From Hymenopellis radicata (taxonomy: Eukaryota; Basidiomycota; Agaricomycetes; Agaricales; Physalacriaceae), in assembly GCA_015501595.1 (NCBI GenBank), contig JADNRX010000112.1:1-64000 (forward strand): a stretch of DNA of 64,000 bases, given 5' to 3'. Below the pieces are notes generated by a model that did not search any database, was not told where the DNA came from, and saw only the letters and a program-made list of their open reading frames with translations. Below are positions 45,346 to 57,583 of this stretch, one piece after another; the stretch's first letter is position 1, and every line of letters starts with the position of its first letter. The translations under genes were made by a program, and so were the position numbers.

Positions 45346-45462
45346 CCTTCACGACCCTTGGAAGGCACCTTCACAACCTCTCCAAAGCACCTTCACAACC
45401 TCTTCAAAGCACCTTCACGACCTCTCCAAAACACCTTCACGACCTTTCCAAAGCACCTTCAT
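45346..45462. repeat. 22-bp minisatellite downstream of ferroxidase
   Basis: About five units of CACCTTCACAACCTCTCCAAAG with small variations, starting ~120 bp after the ferroxidase stop codon. It is not in a coding frame. Confidence 0.8.
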
Positions 45463-46630
45463 CAGTATTAGAATGACCCTACAGTATGACCCGAATACAC
45501 CCTCATGACTGTTGAACATAACCGGACGACTGTTTATGAAGCTTTGACTTCCCCTTCACGGTATTTCCATTTTATGTCACTGTGTATTTCACATCAGGAA
45601 AATCACTCCTAAGCTAACATATCCAAAAATTGTAGTTCAATACGCCTCCAACTTGCGTAGAGCTCGTACTCAGGTATACTTCATAACCATGAGTACACAA
45701 CACTTAGAAATTACCAGCCTGGATGTGCACAGGACGATGACACATCTGGAAAATGCATGTTGTCTATGTAGTTCTACAGTAGTCCCATCATGTGTATAGT
45801 ACGAGCTTACAAAACCTGCCTTCAGCAGGTGTCCTCGCAGGCTCGGACACTGCCTGCGTCAGTTTTCTCCAGCTCGTTGGGGCTCCGCCCCAAACCCCGT
45901 TCGTTAGTAAAGAGCTAAATCAGTAGTTTAATTTAATATAACCTCTGGAAATACAATATTTGGAGTTTTAAACTGTTCTACACCCTCCTTCAATAAGACA
46001 TGAATCCGTGACTTTGATGTACATCGTGATAGAGCAACGTAAAGCTGACCATGAGTGAATACTGAACTCCGCAAATCGATACCAACATGACGAACAGACT
46101 GTCCTTGAGACTTATTGATGGACATACTGAATGAGAGCCGCAACGGAAATTGATGACGTCGAAAATCGAATGGCAACTCGTCTGGCTTTGCAGCTAAGGT
46201 AATACGGGGAATCATGGCAAGACGTCCCTTGAAATCTCCAGTGAGAAGGCGAACCTCTACCACACGCCTTGTGAATCGAACAACTACAGCTCGGGTTCCA
46301 TTACAGAGTCCATTAGCAGGATCTAAGTTCCGTAGAATCATGACTGGTGCTCCCGGCTTGATTGTAAGCTTGGAAAGAGGCATTCCAGACATGTTGATAG
46401 AGTTTAAGTACTCTGTTGGATAGAGTGTGTCATCTGCTCTTGTAGTTCTCGTTGCACCATCTACACCTTCTTCCGTTTGAACCCAATCACTTGAATGAAG
46501 TACTGTTGAGTTTCCTATAATAACTCTGTTAATCAAGAAATCAAACACTAAGAGCAATCTCCTACCTGGTAAGAGCTCTAATATACGCTTATTGATATCA
46601 TCAACATCACTGTTTCGTGCAGATAGAATA

Positions 46631-46779
46631 CTGTACTATTACGACCGTATGTTCAGGTCACAGGTCACAAGGCCTGCTTATCTCTTAATCGGATGCCGGA
46701 AAACGCCTCCGATCACTTATCGGGCGTGGGAAGGTCGAAAAAAATAAATATTTGTGAACTTACGGTCGTAATAGTACAG
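46631..46779. mobile_element. 149-bp TA-flanked MITE inside Helitron helicase
   Basis: A perfect inverted repeat begins CTGTACTATTACGACCGT on the left and appears as its reverse complement on the right, with TA at 46629-46630 and 46780-46781. It has no coding capacity. Its ends resemble those of the pogo-like element at 51666-57382 and of the MITE nested in the 20-37 kb transposon. Confidence 0.85.
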
Positions 46780-49700
46780 TAGTTCGTTCAGAGAAATAGT
46801 CATCTGAATTCGCTCGAACATCCAGAGTTGCGATGCCTGGATAGACTTCATGAATCAGAGAGTCAACTGTATCCTCATGACATCTCATTACTGAGGGAAG
46901 TGTGATAAGTCCAGACTCGTCTGATAAACGTCCGTGTCCAATATCCAGCAGCCATTCTGCAAACTCCCGCTCCTCCTCTGAAGACTCCAGCCGCATATTC
47001 TCTGTGAGATGAAGGATATTCATATACTGCCAGAGCTGTGAACTCTGTAAGCACTGACTAACAATCTGCTCTCTGGTTCCCTTTACAACGACTGGAAGAA
47101 TTTGCTGAAAGTCACCACCAAAAACAACAGTGATTCCTCCAAATGGTCGATTATCTCGTCGAATATCACGAAGAGAAATATCGACTGCTTCAGCACATAA
47201 TCGATCCTGCATAGGAACTTCATCCCAAATGATCAAGTTAACCTCCAAAAGGAGTTTAGCTAAATCAGATTGTTTTGAGATGGAACATGACTTTCCCTCC
47301 CAAAGTTGAAGAGGTATTTTGAAACGTGAATGTGATGTACGACCACCAATAAGGAGAAGAGAAGCAATTCCAGATGAAGCAACACAAAGAACAATTTTGC
47401 GAAGTCCTCGTAATGCATAACAAAGTGTGTTATAGAGGAACGTCTTGCCTGTGCCAGCTGGACCATTAAGAAAGAAGAGCTGAGGATTGGCAGTAGTGAC
47501 TGCTTGCATAATTGTATCAAAGGCAGCTTGTTGATTTTGATTAAAATTGGCAATTCGTTCGTTGGCCAGACGTTCTTGCTCTTCGACATCATAAGCTCGC
47601 TGTTCTTGAATAAGCCTATTGCCCTCTAAGTCTGTCCATCGCTGAATGTTTGGCTGAGGCATTTCTCTAAAGGCAGAATTACTAAGTGAAAGGCCGAAAG
47701 TTTCCAGCGCTCGCTCGATCAAGTATAAGCCATAATCGTAAACATCTGCATCGGTAGGAGCCAGCACTAATCTTTGCCGTCGAAGATAGTGTTCCAAATC
47801 ATCACAAATGTATGCTCGAAACTTTTCCCAAAGTACATGAGGGTTGGTGGGATTGCCATCCTTGAGAATGATTACGAATAGTCGACGTAGCTGACGCCCA
47901 GTTTGCATACCCTTTGCATCCTCTAAACATTTGATCCACTCTTCGTCATCTTTTAAAAGCCCTCTAGCTGCGCATGCTGCTTTGAATGTTGGATGCACTA
48001 CTCCCAAAAAGGTTCGTAGATCTTCGAAAGATGTAGGTCCGCGACAAACTGTTAAAAGTAGTCGCAGGTAGAATCGCTCTCCTGCACCTGGATGAGCAAA
48101 GTACATGCGTCCAATAGCAAAACCCTTCTGCCGTGGATTCCAGGCCTTTGTCTTCTTGTTATATGTAAATTTCTGAGGAAACTCTTGATACAGTGTGGAA
48201 CGTGCAATATGAGTATTAGGAGTCATTGCCTCTTCTGTTGCATTTGCATTAAAAAAGGCAGTAAGGCTTGTCTTTTTACTGAGCTCCATAGATTCCAGTA
48301 GTGTACGCGGCCCATCTTCATGAAAGACAACAGACTGTTCGTTAGGCAGATGAACTTGTAATCGAACGACATTTGGAAGTTCCTCGTGCATTTTGAATTT
48401 GAAGATTCGCCATGTTGCTTCTGAGGCAGATACATAACGGGCATCCAGATATTGGTTAATCTCGTCCTTCGACTCTCCGAAAGCCATAGTTGCCCGATCA
48501 TGTCCTTTATATACATATTTGTGAATGTATTTAAAGGATTTGACAGAGATGCAGCATTCAAGATTGCAATGACAATCAACCTGAAGAAGAATAGCAGGAG
48601 AATATGGAACAATCCATTCAGCACCAATTTCCATATCCACACCATTAACCTTGCGAATAATTTTAGGACTGTTGGCACGACGACGATAAACAGGATAGCC
48701 ATTATGGGACATAGTGGTAACTTCTTGAAGAGGACGTGGATAGTTCTTGGAGCATTTCCACACACCATCAATCTCAGCCATGCACGGAGCATTTGGGTTA
48801 TGCACTCCACATGGTCCATGAACCATATAAGTTGTGACTGCTTTGTGAAGACGGGGCTTTGTAACTGGATCCGGTATTTCAGCAGAAATTAAACGATCAA
48901 CCATCTCAGGATCGTGAAGACGACTATCGGGATCAAGGAATATGAGAATATGAATATGAGGCAATCCTCGCTTTTGAAACTCAATAGTATAGACATGTCC
49001 CAGCCATTTACCAAAGAATTTAGTTTTTCGGATTTTTTGCAAAATAATTTTAACCTTTTCATGAAAGACGCGACTGATCAAATCAGGACGATCACTGGGA
49101 GTTTCTCCTGGTCGAAGCTCATCCTTAATCTCTTGCCAGTTAGGATTTGCTGTCATCGTCATAAAAAGATCTGGCTTTGCAAAGTGCCGTGCTAAGGCTA
49201 AGGAGTCTTGCAATAGCTGAAACATATGCCGTGTTCCACCAATATAGCTGGATGGAAGGATTAAACGCTGACCCAATTCGCCTAAATCCATATCTACACC
49301 TTGTGCAACAGCATCAGCTAAGCCACTGTATAAGTCAACACGGAGCTGATCCTGATGAGTGGAGAGATAGCGAAGGCGCGACTGATCAATCTGTGCCCAT
49401 GCATCAACAATATACTGCTGAAGAAGATATTTGGCAGAGAAAATATGCGCAGATTCATAAATGGTTCGGCGCTCATGAAGACGATAAGCGTAGTACTCCA
49501 ATTGAGTTACAAACTTGCGCTTTCCACTGGAATTATCATCACCACCATCATCTTCTTCATCGTCACTCTCCCCAGCAGCTACACGATTGCTTCCCTGCTC
49601 AGAATAGGGAATGCCGATCTCCCACCCATGTTCACCTCGGGGAAATAGTAGAACATAGTATAGAGCCTGATAAGCTGGATTCGTATCGTAAATACGTTTC

Positions 49701-50515
49701 ATTGCTCCGCCTTGACGTAACTCCAACATGATATCCCTCCTTGCTTGAGGATCAACATTATCAGATATTACTACAGCAATTTCGCTTGCAGTTGGTAAGT
49801 TATAACGTCGTTTGTCCTTTGTAGAAGTAAAAGAAAGTTGAGCAAAGGCATTGGGAGCATTATGGCGCTGTAACCGCTCAGCAGCTGTAAGAAATTGAGG
49901 TACATAGATATTATAACGATAGAGAACATCATGAATAATATTCATAACATCAAAGCGAAGACCCGTATTATTTCGCATACGCTGTGCTGTTGCTTCGTCT
50001 CGTGAATCCAAAATATATAATTGGGCATACTTCCGACTTCCATCTTCACCTGGTAATAGTTGACCCAAATTATGATAAAGTGCGCCATGCAGACGAAAAA
50101 CAGAGGGACCATGTCCAGGTAAAGGTGTAGGTCTAGTTTTAATTCCCAAAGAAACCATAGCAAATGCAGCATTATAAGCACGAATATTTGTAAGAAAATG
50201 TGCAGAATGAGGATTGGTACCATTGAAAAGCTCTTCAAGTTCAGGAGGAAGGGAAGGTAAAAGAGGAAGGTTAACCTTCCCCTGTAAACAGCATTTTCCA
50301 AAGCGGGGAGATATTTGAGAAGATTTTGAAAGACGTTCAGAAATCCAATGTAGGGCATGACAGTTTGGACATTCAACGTCTCGCTTTCCCAAATTAATTG
50401 GTTGAGCACTTGAAAAAATTAAATTAAAAATAAGTATTAAATTTTTAAAAAATACTAACCGAATCAAACGTTCATCGATAGGTCGTAAAGCAATTGGAAG
50501 GTCATGTAAGGTAGG

Positions 50516-50655
50516 AGGATTACGAACAGCGGGGGGAGGATTACGAACAGCGGGGGAGGATTACGAACAGCGGGGGAGGATTACGAACAGCGGGGGGAGG
50601 ATTACGAACAGCGGGGGGAGGATTACGAACAGCGGGGAGAGGATTACGAATAGGA
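50516..50655. repeat. Six-unit 19-20-bp repeat in Helitron N-terminal region
   Basis: Units are GGATTACGAACAGCGGGGG with four to six G. On the minus strand they code for P-P-A-V-R-N-P repeats in one frame, but the varying length of the G run changes the frame from unit to unit. Confidence 0.8.
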
Positions 50656-52040
50656 GCAGCAGGTGGAGGCAGAGGAGGTTAATGAGGAACAGGTGGAAAC
50701 ATAGGATGATGTAATGGACGACCACGGCGCACAATAGGCAACGGTGGTACAGATGTACGAGGTAGATTATGCAATGGGGGACGATCAAGATCAGGCGGAA
50801 TATAGGTTCTCGGAGGAAGTTGCATAGGGGACAAAGTAATCTCACGATCAGGCTCAACAGACTGACGATTACGACGGTGAGACGGTGAGGTCATCAAACC
50901 CTCTCGAAGTCTACGCTCGTGTTCACGCTGAGAGGCCTGAGAACGCTCAGGAGTACTGGGAGAGAGACGTCGCTCCCAATCCATATCCATGCGCTCATTC
51001 GTAGGTGTTTGTGGATCCATTATAAACCACTACGTACTGGATCAATATTGATAGCTACGTAGTTGAGGTGTACTCACGATGAGTGCAAATCAGCTTGTAG
51101 ATCCAACACCGGAACAACCACTCAAATGGTTCAGGAATGGGAACACCACAGACAAAGAGCAGAGCAGAAGAGCAACTAAGAAGAAGAGGAGGAAGAATCA
51201 TAGTTAATAGAGCAATATAGAGGCAGGAATCCAATATCTTACAGCAGAGAAGATGCAAAAACCACAGATAAGGGAGCAGAATGCAGGAAAAACAACAAAA
51301 AGAGCCTTCCAGTATGAGTTAGTACTGAGAAAGTGTAGATGGAGACATTACAGAAGTACCCAGGCAGGTTGGGATGCAGCGGGAACAAAAATGGAGCCAG
51401 ACTCGTCGTGGGTGGAAAGCAACCCGCGGCCAGAACGGAAAGTGCCGAACAGAGCCACGGCCACGCGGCTCGGAAGTCGGACCCGAAAGATACCGGCGGC
51501 AAACGTCGAATGGTGGGAATTCTCAGCTTACATAAATATATTACTTAAGCCGAAGAAATTCCCAGGCGTCCTGTTTTCATATATTAGATAGATGTATAGG
51601 TTACCCCCGTTATATAGCACTCCATAGAACGGACAGTTCTACTGTAGCAGCTGTGCCTGTTACTACTGTACTAACGGGACCGGATCTTCACGCACTGTTA
51701 CGTGTTACCGTTGTGAATTAGTAGACTTCATCTTCACATTGTACCGTTATGCGTTATGGCCAATCTCACATCTTCACAAACTTTTTTCGTGCGCGCGCGC
51801 CCGCCGTCATAGCATTCGGACACTGCGGGTACCCAAAACAATGTTTCCACATGATACTTTTCGCTGCAGCCAATAAGCATTTGAAGATCTCATCATTTCC
51901 ATAGCAATGTCTCATCATCTTCGTGAAGGGAAAGCTTTGTGTGGGTACTGGAAAGTGCCGCAATACAAGGGTCAACGGAGCAAACCAGCACCTATAACGT
52001 TCCACCACTGAAGCCAAAAAGTTTGATTCCAACTTCGACC

Positions 52041-55000
52041 ATGACTATCCTTACAGCAGTTCCGTGGTTACAAAAATCTATCGCCTACGTTGATGCAGCA
52101 GAGGCCATGCGCGACAAGCTCGATGCCACATTTAATATCCCAGACTCACTTCATTCCGCCATCTTTGGCCTCGACGACTCTCTTCGTGGTTTGACCAAGA
52201 CCGAAATCCCCCCATTCCAATCAAAAGTCACAGTTGGGACCGAGCTCTTGCACGCCTTCTTTGGTCGTGATGCTCCCAACCCATACAGTGACACCCAGTC
52301 CACTCAACTCCGTCTCCTTACCATGCCTCACCCCGACCTCGTCAACGCTCTCTGCGCAGTTGCCCCCGACAAGTACATGCAAGGTTTTAGCTGCATCTAC
52401 TTTGTCCATCTCAGCGGCGGCCAGAAAACCACTACACCATTCCCTCTCGCTGCCCTCAGTGTCTGGAAAGAGTGCGTTGAGCGGAAGAATGCGCGCAGCC
52501 GCTGGTTGAAGTGCGCCGACTTCGTTATGTCCCAGATGCACTACCCGAAGCATCCCGACCACGAAGCCGTCGCGCAGCAGACTTGGGAACATCTAATGGC
52601 CCTACCCTGGAATGCGCCGATCAGCATCCTCGATAATAATACACCGGTGCATACCACATACCGTTATCTTGGTAGCTGGTGGCTCTCCAATGCGCAGGTC
52701 AACGACCAACTCCGTCTCCTCCACGAAAAGATTCTCGATGACGCCGGCCTCCACTCTGGGGTCCGCGTCGAAGATTGCGAGTTTACGAATATCCTTGTCG
52801 AGTGTCATGCTGCTAGTCACGGAGCCCGTCCAGAGCATGGCTGGTTGACTGGCGTGGCTCAGAGCTTTCGCGACGGCATGCTCATCCTCACCGAGCCGAA
52901 CTGTGAGCTCGTCGATGGTCGGCCTCATTGGGTTGCTTTGAAACTTGATGGGACGCAGAAGCGGGTCGAATATGGGGATCCATACGGAAAGCCAATGCCG
53001 TCGAAGATGAAGAAGGCAGTGAACTGGCTCCTCGATGGTCAGGACATCACCTTCGCGACTATGGAAGTTACTCACCAAACGGACACGAACAATTGTGGGG
53101 TCATCTCCCACGACGCTCTCTATCATTCTGTTTTTCCCTCGCGACCACTCATCGACAACTCTCCACGTCAATTCGCACTGCGTAGAATGGAGTTGTTCAA
53201 CACGATGGCCAGGAGGATGCGATCAAACGTACGTACCATTGTTAAAGGAAGGATATCTAATGCTGATGATATCTTTGATAGCTGGATGATGGCGATGGCG
53301 ATGATGAGCTCCAACCCTCTGTTTCTTGGGACGATGAGTTCTCTGAAAGCCCTGTGCCTACAAGCGAGTTTACGTTCAAATGCGCGCTGCCATCTAAAAG
53401 AACCGACGACGTACCCAATCCAGCACCACTCGTATCTGATCCAGCACCATTTGGCAGTGGAAAGCGTAGCCGTGACCATCCCAGTGCACCTACGCCGACA
53501 AGCAGTCCTCAGAAGAAGCGTGTCCAAACGTCTCCCGATACCACTTTGGACCTCCCATCCATCCAGTTCGCGAACGATGATACTGAATTTGATGACCTTC
53601 CGGCGCTTGCAGATGTTGGCGCCTCAGATGACGAGGACGAGGAAGATTCAGACGACGACACTGACGATGACGGCGAGGACGACTCGGATCCGCCAATATC
53701 TAGCACTCCGTTGTCAGTTCCACATCCACCTCGTCCAACTAAAGTTACTCTCACCGAGTTCTTTTCGAAGGAGACGCAGGAGCAGCGTGAAGTCCGTCAT
53801 GCTCGTCTTGCTGAAGAGCAACGGCAGAGTCGAGAACAGCGGTTGTTGGTACAGCAACAAGAGTTTCAGTGCCACACGGATGCGAAGCGGAAGGCAGGGC
53901 GGAGACGCCAGCAGGAGTTCCGTGACTGTCGTCGCGAAGAGAGAGTTGCCACCGGATGGGTCCCCAAGCCAGGAAACTATCGCAAAAGAGTAAGTCATTT
54001 TCTTTCTTTATCAGTGCAGGACTAACGCACCAATAGAAGACGGTTCAACTCGAGGACTACGACATTGACGAAGAGGATGCTGGCACCCCCGATCTTGCTG
54101 AGAACTCACGTCCTCGGCGCCAATTCAAAGAGGATCTACCGCGAAAGTCTACCGGTCAGAAACGCATCCATCAGCAAACAAAGGTGAAGCGTACCAACTG
54201 GTTCCTCCCTACTCTTTTTTCGCAAATCGAGCAGTCTCGTCGTCGTGTCGGTTGGTCGCCGCGGGATATCAAAAACGATCTACAGCGACGAAATGCCGAC
54301 TTCGCGAGATTGACAGAGCAGACAATTGGTAGCTGGAAGGTACCGGGCGAGCATCGCTGGAAAGATCGCGTGTTGGAAGCGGTAAAGAAAGGGAATCGGC
54401 CAGGGGGACAGTCCACGCGCTCCGGAATCTTGGTAAGATCTGATTACACCGCTCTTATGACACGTTGCTGATCCGACATCTAGAGCAAATACCCCGAGCT
54501 TTGCTTGACCATCAACCATCGTCTTCGCTCGCTTCGTGCAGCGGGTGTTCCTCTTACAATGATATCTATACGTGCCCTCATGATCAGCTTCATCACCAAA
54601 CACGCACCTGCTGTCTTCAAGATCAGACAGTCCGATACCACGTTCTTCCATTGTTCTGAAACCTTCGTACGCGCATACCTCCACCACAATCTCGGATAGA
54701 CCCATCGTCGAACAACTAAGGCGGCCAAGAAGGTCCCGGAGAATGTTGACGAGGTATTAACCGAGGCCTTCCTGCGAGAAGCCTATATCATTCGCGACCA
54801 CGGCATTCCCGAAGCTCTTCGAGTCAACACCGACCAAACACAGATCATATATCAACAGGGAACGAAAACCTCGTGGGACACCAAAAATTCTAAGCAGGTA
54901 CCTGTCGTTGGACATGACGAGAAGCGTGCCTTTACTCTTGTTCCCTCGATATCTGCCAGCGGCACACTCCTCCCCATGCAAGCTATCTTTGGCGGTAAAA

Positions 55001-57159
55001 CACCGGCATCGTGTCCATCTCCCAAAGCACCCTTTTACGACGACGCGATCACCTACGGCACCCGTCTTCTCCCTTCCAAAACTGATACATACTGGTCTAC
55101 ACACGAGACGATGCATGACCTCGTCGACAACGTCGTCGCTCCGTACTTTGAGCAGACAAAGGAGGAACTTGGCCTCAGTCACGAGCAGTACTCCCTCTGG
55201 AAGATCGACTGCTGGAGTGTACACAAGTCCCGCGAGTTCCTTGACTGGATGGCCGCTCATCACGAGAATATTATCGTCTTGTTCATCCCCGGAAATTGCA
55301 CTGGACTCTGGCAACCTCTTGATGTCGGCATCCAACGCGTCATGAAGCTCAGCATCAACTTGAAGCGCGCGTGCCACCGCGATATTGTGGCTGAGATCAG
55401 TACACAGCTCGACACCGACCCGGATGGTGTTACCAAGCTGGATACGACCATTGGGAACCTTCGGAACCGCTCCGTTGGGTGGCTCGTCGCTGCAATCCGT
55501 GATCTCAGCGAGGACAAGGAATTTATCCGCAAGGTATGATTCCTATTGTCAAATGTCTTGTTAATCACTCACATGCTCGCTAGGCTTTCGAATTGTGCAC
55601 CGTTGATGGCCTTAACTGTTCTCAGGCATCGTTGACGTCGCCCCGTGCCTTGGCCATGCTTCGAGACCTGCCCAAGAAGAACCCGGAGCTATTTAGTGCA
55701 CTCTCTCAGAGTCGCTTCCAGGGTGCAGTCGACGACGTCGAATCCGCGTTTAACGATGATGGCCCAGACGACGATAGTGATATCCCTTTAGGTATCATTG
55801 CCGACATGATTCACGGGGACGTTGATCTAGGCGTTGGGTTTACGGTTGATGCTGAGACCGGCACAGTTGTTCGTGGTGGAATTTCGGAGTCTGATAACAG
55901 TGAGAACATTTGCTTTGATGTCGCGCAGGAGCCAGTCCTCGCGTTACCGGTAAAAAGTCGGAGTTAGTGAATAGCCCGGGTCGGAGCACCCGGTCCGGGT
56001 CACGGATGCGGGTGGGTCAGGGTCCGGGTAGGGGTCTCGCTCCGAGCACCCGCTGGGACCCGCGTCACCCGTTCTTACCCGTGCCGTAGTCCAGTCGGAC
56101 TACATGTTATAAGATAATCATAGTATATATTTTGAAGTAAATTATCATATTTTATTTGACCTCTAACGAGCCTATCGTCGCCCCAAAACGATGTCGCAAA
56201 CGAATTTCCTCGATCACCGAGCTGGCCGAACGTCCCGGCAACTGCCGGATAACGATCGATCAGCTCAGATCGCAATCTCTTAGCTCTCACCACCACAGCA
56301 CGACCTCACTGTCGTGCTCGTCGGCCCCAGAAAAATTTCTGGGGCTTCTCTGACTTGTTTTTGATGTTATACTTTGCTCTCCTGGCGCGGTTTGGCTTTG
56401 CGCCGGCCGCTGCGCCCTCGGATACATTCCGGGGCGCATTCTGGTGTTCGTCTTCGCGACGACACCAATCCGATGACCCTCCGCGACGTGTAAGCCCTCG
56501 GGACGAGGCCACCATATTATTGGACACGACGGCGCCACTCTCACGGCACTCGTCTACACGACGACGCCGTCTTAACAAGGACACACGGCGCCCAAGCCCT
56601 CTGGACGAGGCCGTCTTATCGCTGGACAGCGAGCGCCTCGACGATGTGATAGATCTGCGGGCTGGACGGCGTCGCGGACGCATCCAGCCCAAAACAGTGC
56701 GCATTTATCTAACTGTTTTATTCTAATGTTCATTTAGCTATGTCTACCTCTCCCGTCTTGCGTCGCCGCGCTCTCATTCGACTTGTCCCATCTTCTCGCG
56801 TCGTTCTCCCCAATCTCCCCCACATATTCTCCCCATGATGTACCACCGTTGTGTCCCTTCCCTGTTATGTAACAACAGGGTGGGCATCAATTGTGTGCAT
56901 CGTGTACGTCGTGCACGTCGCTACCCCCTGCGCAATTGCTCGGGGAGTCAGCGGCGGGCACGAAGAGGAGTTCTGAGCCCAACCCGAGACTATTCTGGCG
57001 GGTAACCCGCACCCGCACCGCGGGACCGGGTAAGTCGAGGGTACGGGTAGGGGTTCCGACCGAAATACCCTCGGGACACCCGCGCTACTCACTAGTCGGA
57101 GTGGTAGAACAATCCGTCCGTCGACGTGGTACCGGGGGGCAGACTGGGAGCGCTCTTAG
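52041..57159 (+). pseudogene. Ulp1-like protease joined to DDE (pogo-type) transposase
   Basis: The chosen start is the ATG at 52041 (MTILTAVPWLQK); an upstream in-frame ATG exists at 51939. Exon 1 (to 53228, 396 codons) is a Ulp1/SUMO-protease-like domain: His296 (RPHWVALKLDG), Asp313 (EYGDPYG) and Cys352 (TNNCGV) form the expected triad. Exon 2 (53282-53989) is Ser/Pro-rich with a long Asp/Glu run and a Gln/Arg coiled stretch. Exon 3 (54037-54432) has a helix-turn-helix-like part (VGWSPRDIKNDLQRRN). Exon 4 (54484-55533) holds the DDE core: VNTDQTQI, WKIDCWSVHKS and GLWQPLDVGIQR. Exon 5 runs from 55584. All junctions keep phase. Breaks: TAG at 54697-54699, where relatives have Trp, and a hAT-like insertion at 55964. 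After that insert the frame continues to a stop at 57157-57159. Confidence 0.75.
55964..57093. mobile_element. hAT-like non-autonomous element 1
   Basis: This 1130-bp insert is flanked by the 8-bp duplication AGTCGGAG (55956-55963 and 57094-57101). The ends form imperfect inverted repeats: TTAGTGAATAGCCCGGGT and, inward from the right, AGTGAGTAGCGCGGGT. GGGT/ACCC-rich subterminal repeats follow on both sides. Open frames inside are short and Arg/Ser-rich, with no transposase. It sits in the last exon of the pogo-like gene and supplies a premature TAG. Confidence 0.8.
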
Positions 57160-57583
57160 TGTAGACTCGTTGTATTCGCTCGTAAATACATTATTTCGAG
57201 TGCTGATGCAATTAGACGTTGTTACAGAGCTCAAAATTCCGTTTAGAGCCAAAATTTTACCTTATTTCGAGTTCAAAATTGTACATCTTCACTGATAGCC
57301 GTTACACGTTATGCTCTATCATTTAGCTCATTTCAGAGGGTCGTGTTACCCGTTATGTGAATTAGTGGTCCCGTTAGTACAGTATAGTCCTATCAAAATA
57401 TAGCACTATGGGCCCTACAGCATTACAGTGATGTATCAAGCTATCCAGAAAGTCAGCACAGATGTCATTCATAGCACAATGGCACGAGTCGGGCAACATC
57501 CCGACTCCATGCCCAACATAGTCGGGAAGTGTCGCGGTAGTCGAATTCGGTCGTTAGTACGCCCCGCAGGTTCTCAATTCGGT

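Larger units (their letters stand above)
45928..51020 (-). pseudogene. Helitron RepHel protein, split by a MITE
   Basis: The main open part (46760-50467) carries the Rep domain. It has an H-x-H motif ([11 protein letters not shown], near residue 503 of that frame) and a two-tyrosine motif ([12 protein letters not shown], near residue 650). The Pif1-type helicase part has Walker [11 protein letters not shown] (near residue 1002), Walker [10 protein letters not shown] and [14 protein letters not shown]. The frame is cut after YFSERT by the MITE and resumes at ILSARNSDVDD, running to the stop at 45928 (FSMSINKSQGQSV and QLYVALSRC are the last helicase motifs). Removing the 149-bp insert plus one TA restores the frame exactly. 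An N-terminal part at 50679-51020 (MDPQTPTNERMDMDWERRL) is separated by a stop and by frame changes in a proline-coding repeat. Confidence 0.85.
45802..51592 (-). mobile_element. Helitron rolling-circle transposon
   Basis: The 5' end on the minus strand is TCTATCTAATATATG at 51592, preceded by A. The proposed 3' end is near 45802, after a 6-bp-stem hairpin (ACCTGC-tgaag-GCAGGT) and a second one (GGGGC-gga-GCCCC) further in. The last four bases read CTCG, not the usual CTRR, followed by T, so insertion would be between A and T as expected. The 3' end is therefore less certain than the 5' end. The body encodes a RepHel protein. The element is interrupted by a MITE at 46631-46779. Confidence 0.75.
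51666..57382 (+). mobile_element. Pogo-like (Tc1/mariner superfamily) transposon
   Basis: The element is 5717 bp. Terminal inverted repeats are CTGTACTAACGGGACC at the left and the exact reverse complement at the right, with TA duplications at 51664-51665 and 57383-57384. Subterminal motifs (CGTTACACGTTATG-like, CATCTTCAC) recur at both ends. It carries one multi-exon gene joining a Ulp1-type protease and a DDE transposase, and contains a later hAT-like insertion (55964-57093). Its left end is only 73 bp from the Helitron's right end. Confidence 0.85.

Noticed and set aside
48914..49731. Plus-strand open frames inside the Helitron (93-184 codons)
   Set aside because: They lie opposite the continuous 1235-codon RepHel frame and have low-complexity His-rich content; shadows only.
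56306..56726. Arg/Ser-rich frames of 132 and 123 codons inside hAT-like element 1
   Set aside because: They arise from CG-rich repeats on both strands. There is no transposase motif, and the element looks non-autonomous.
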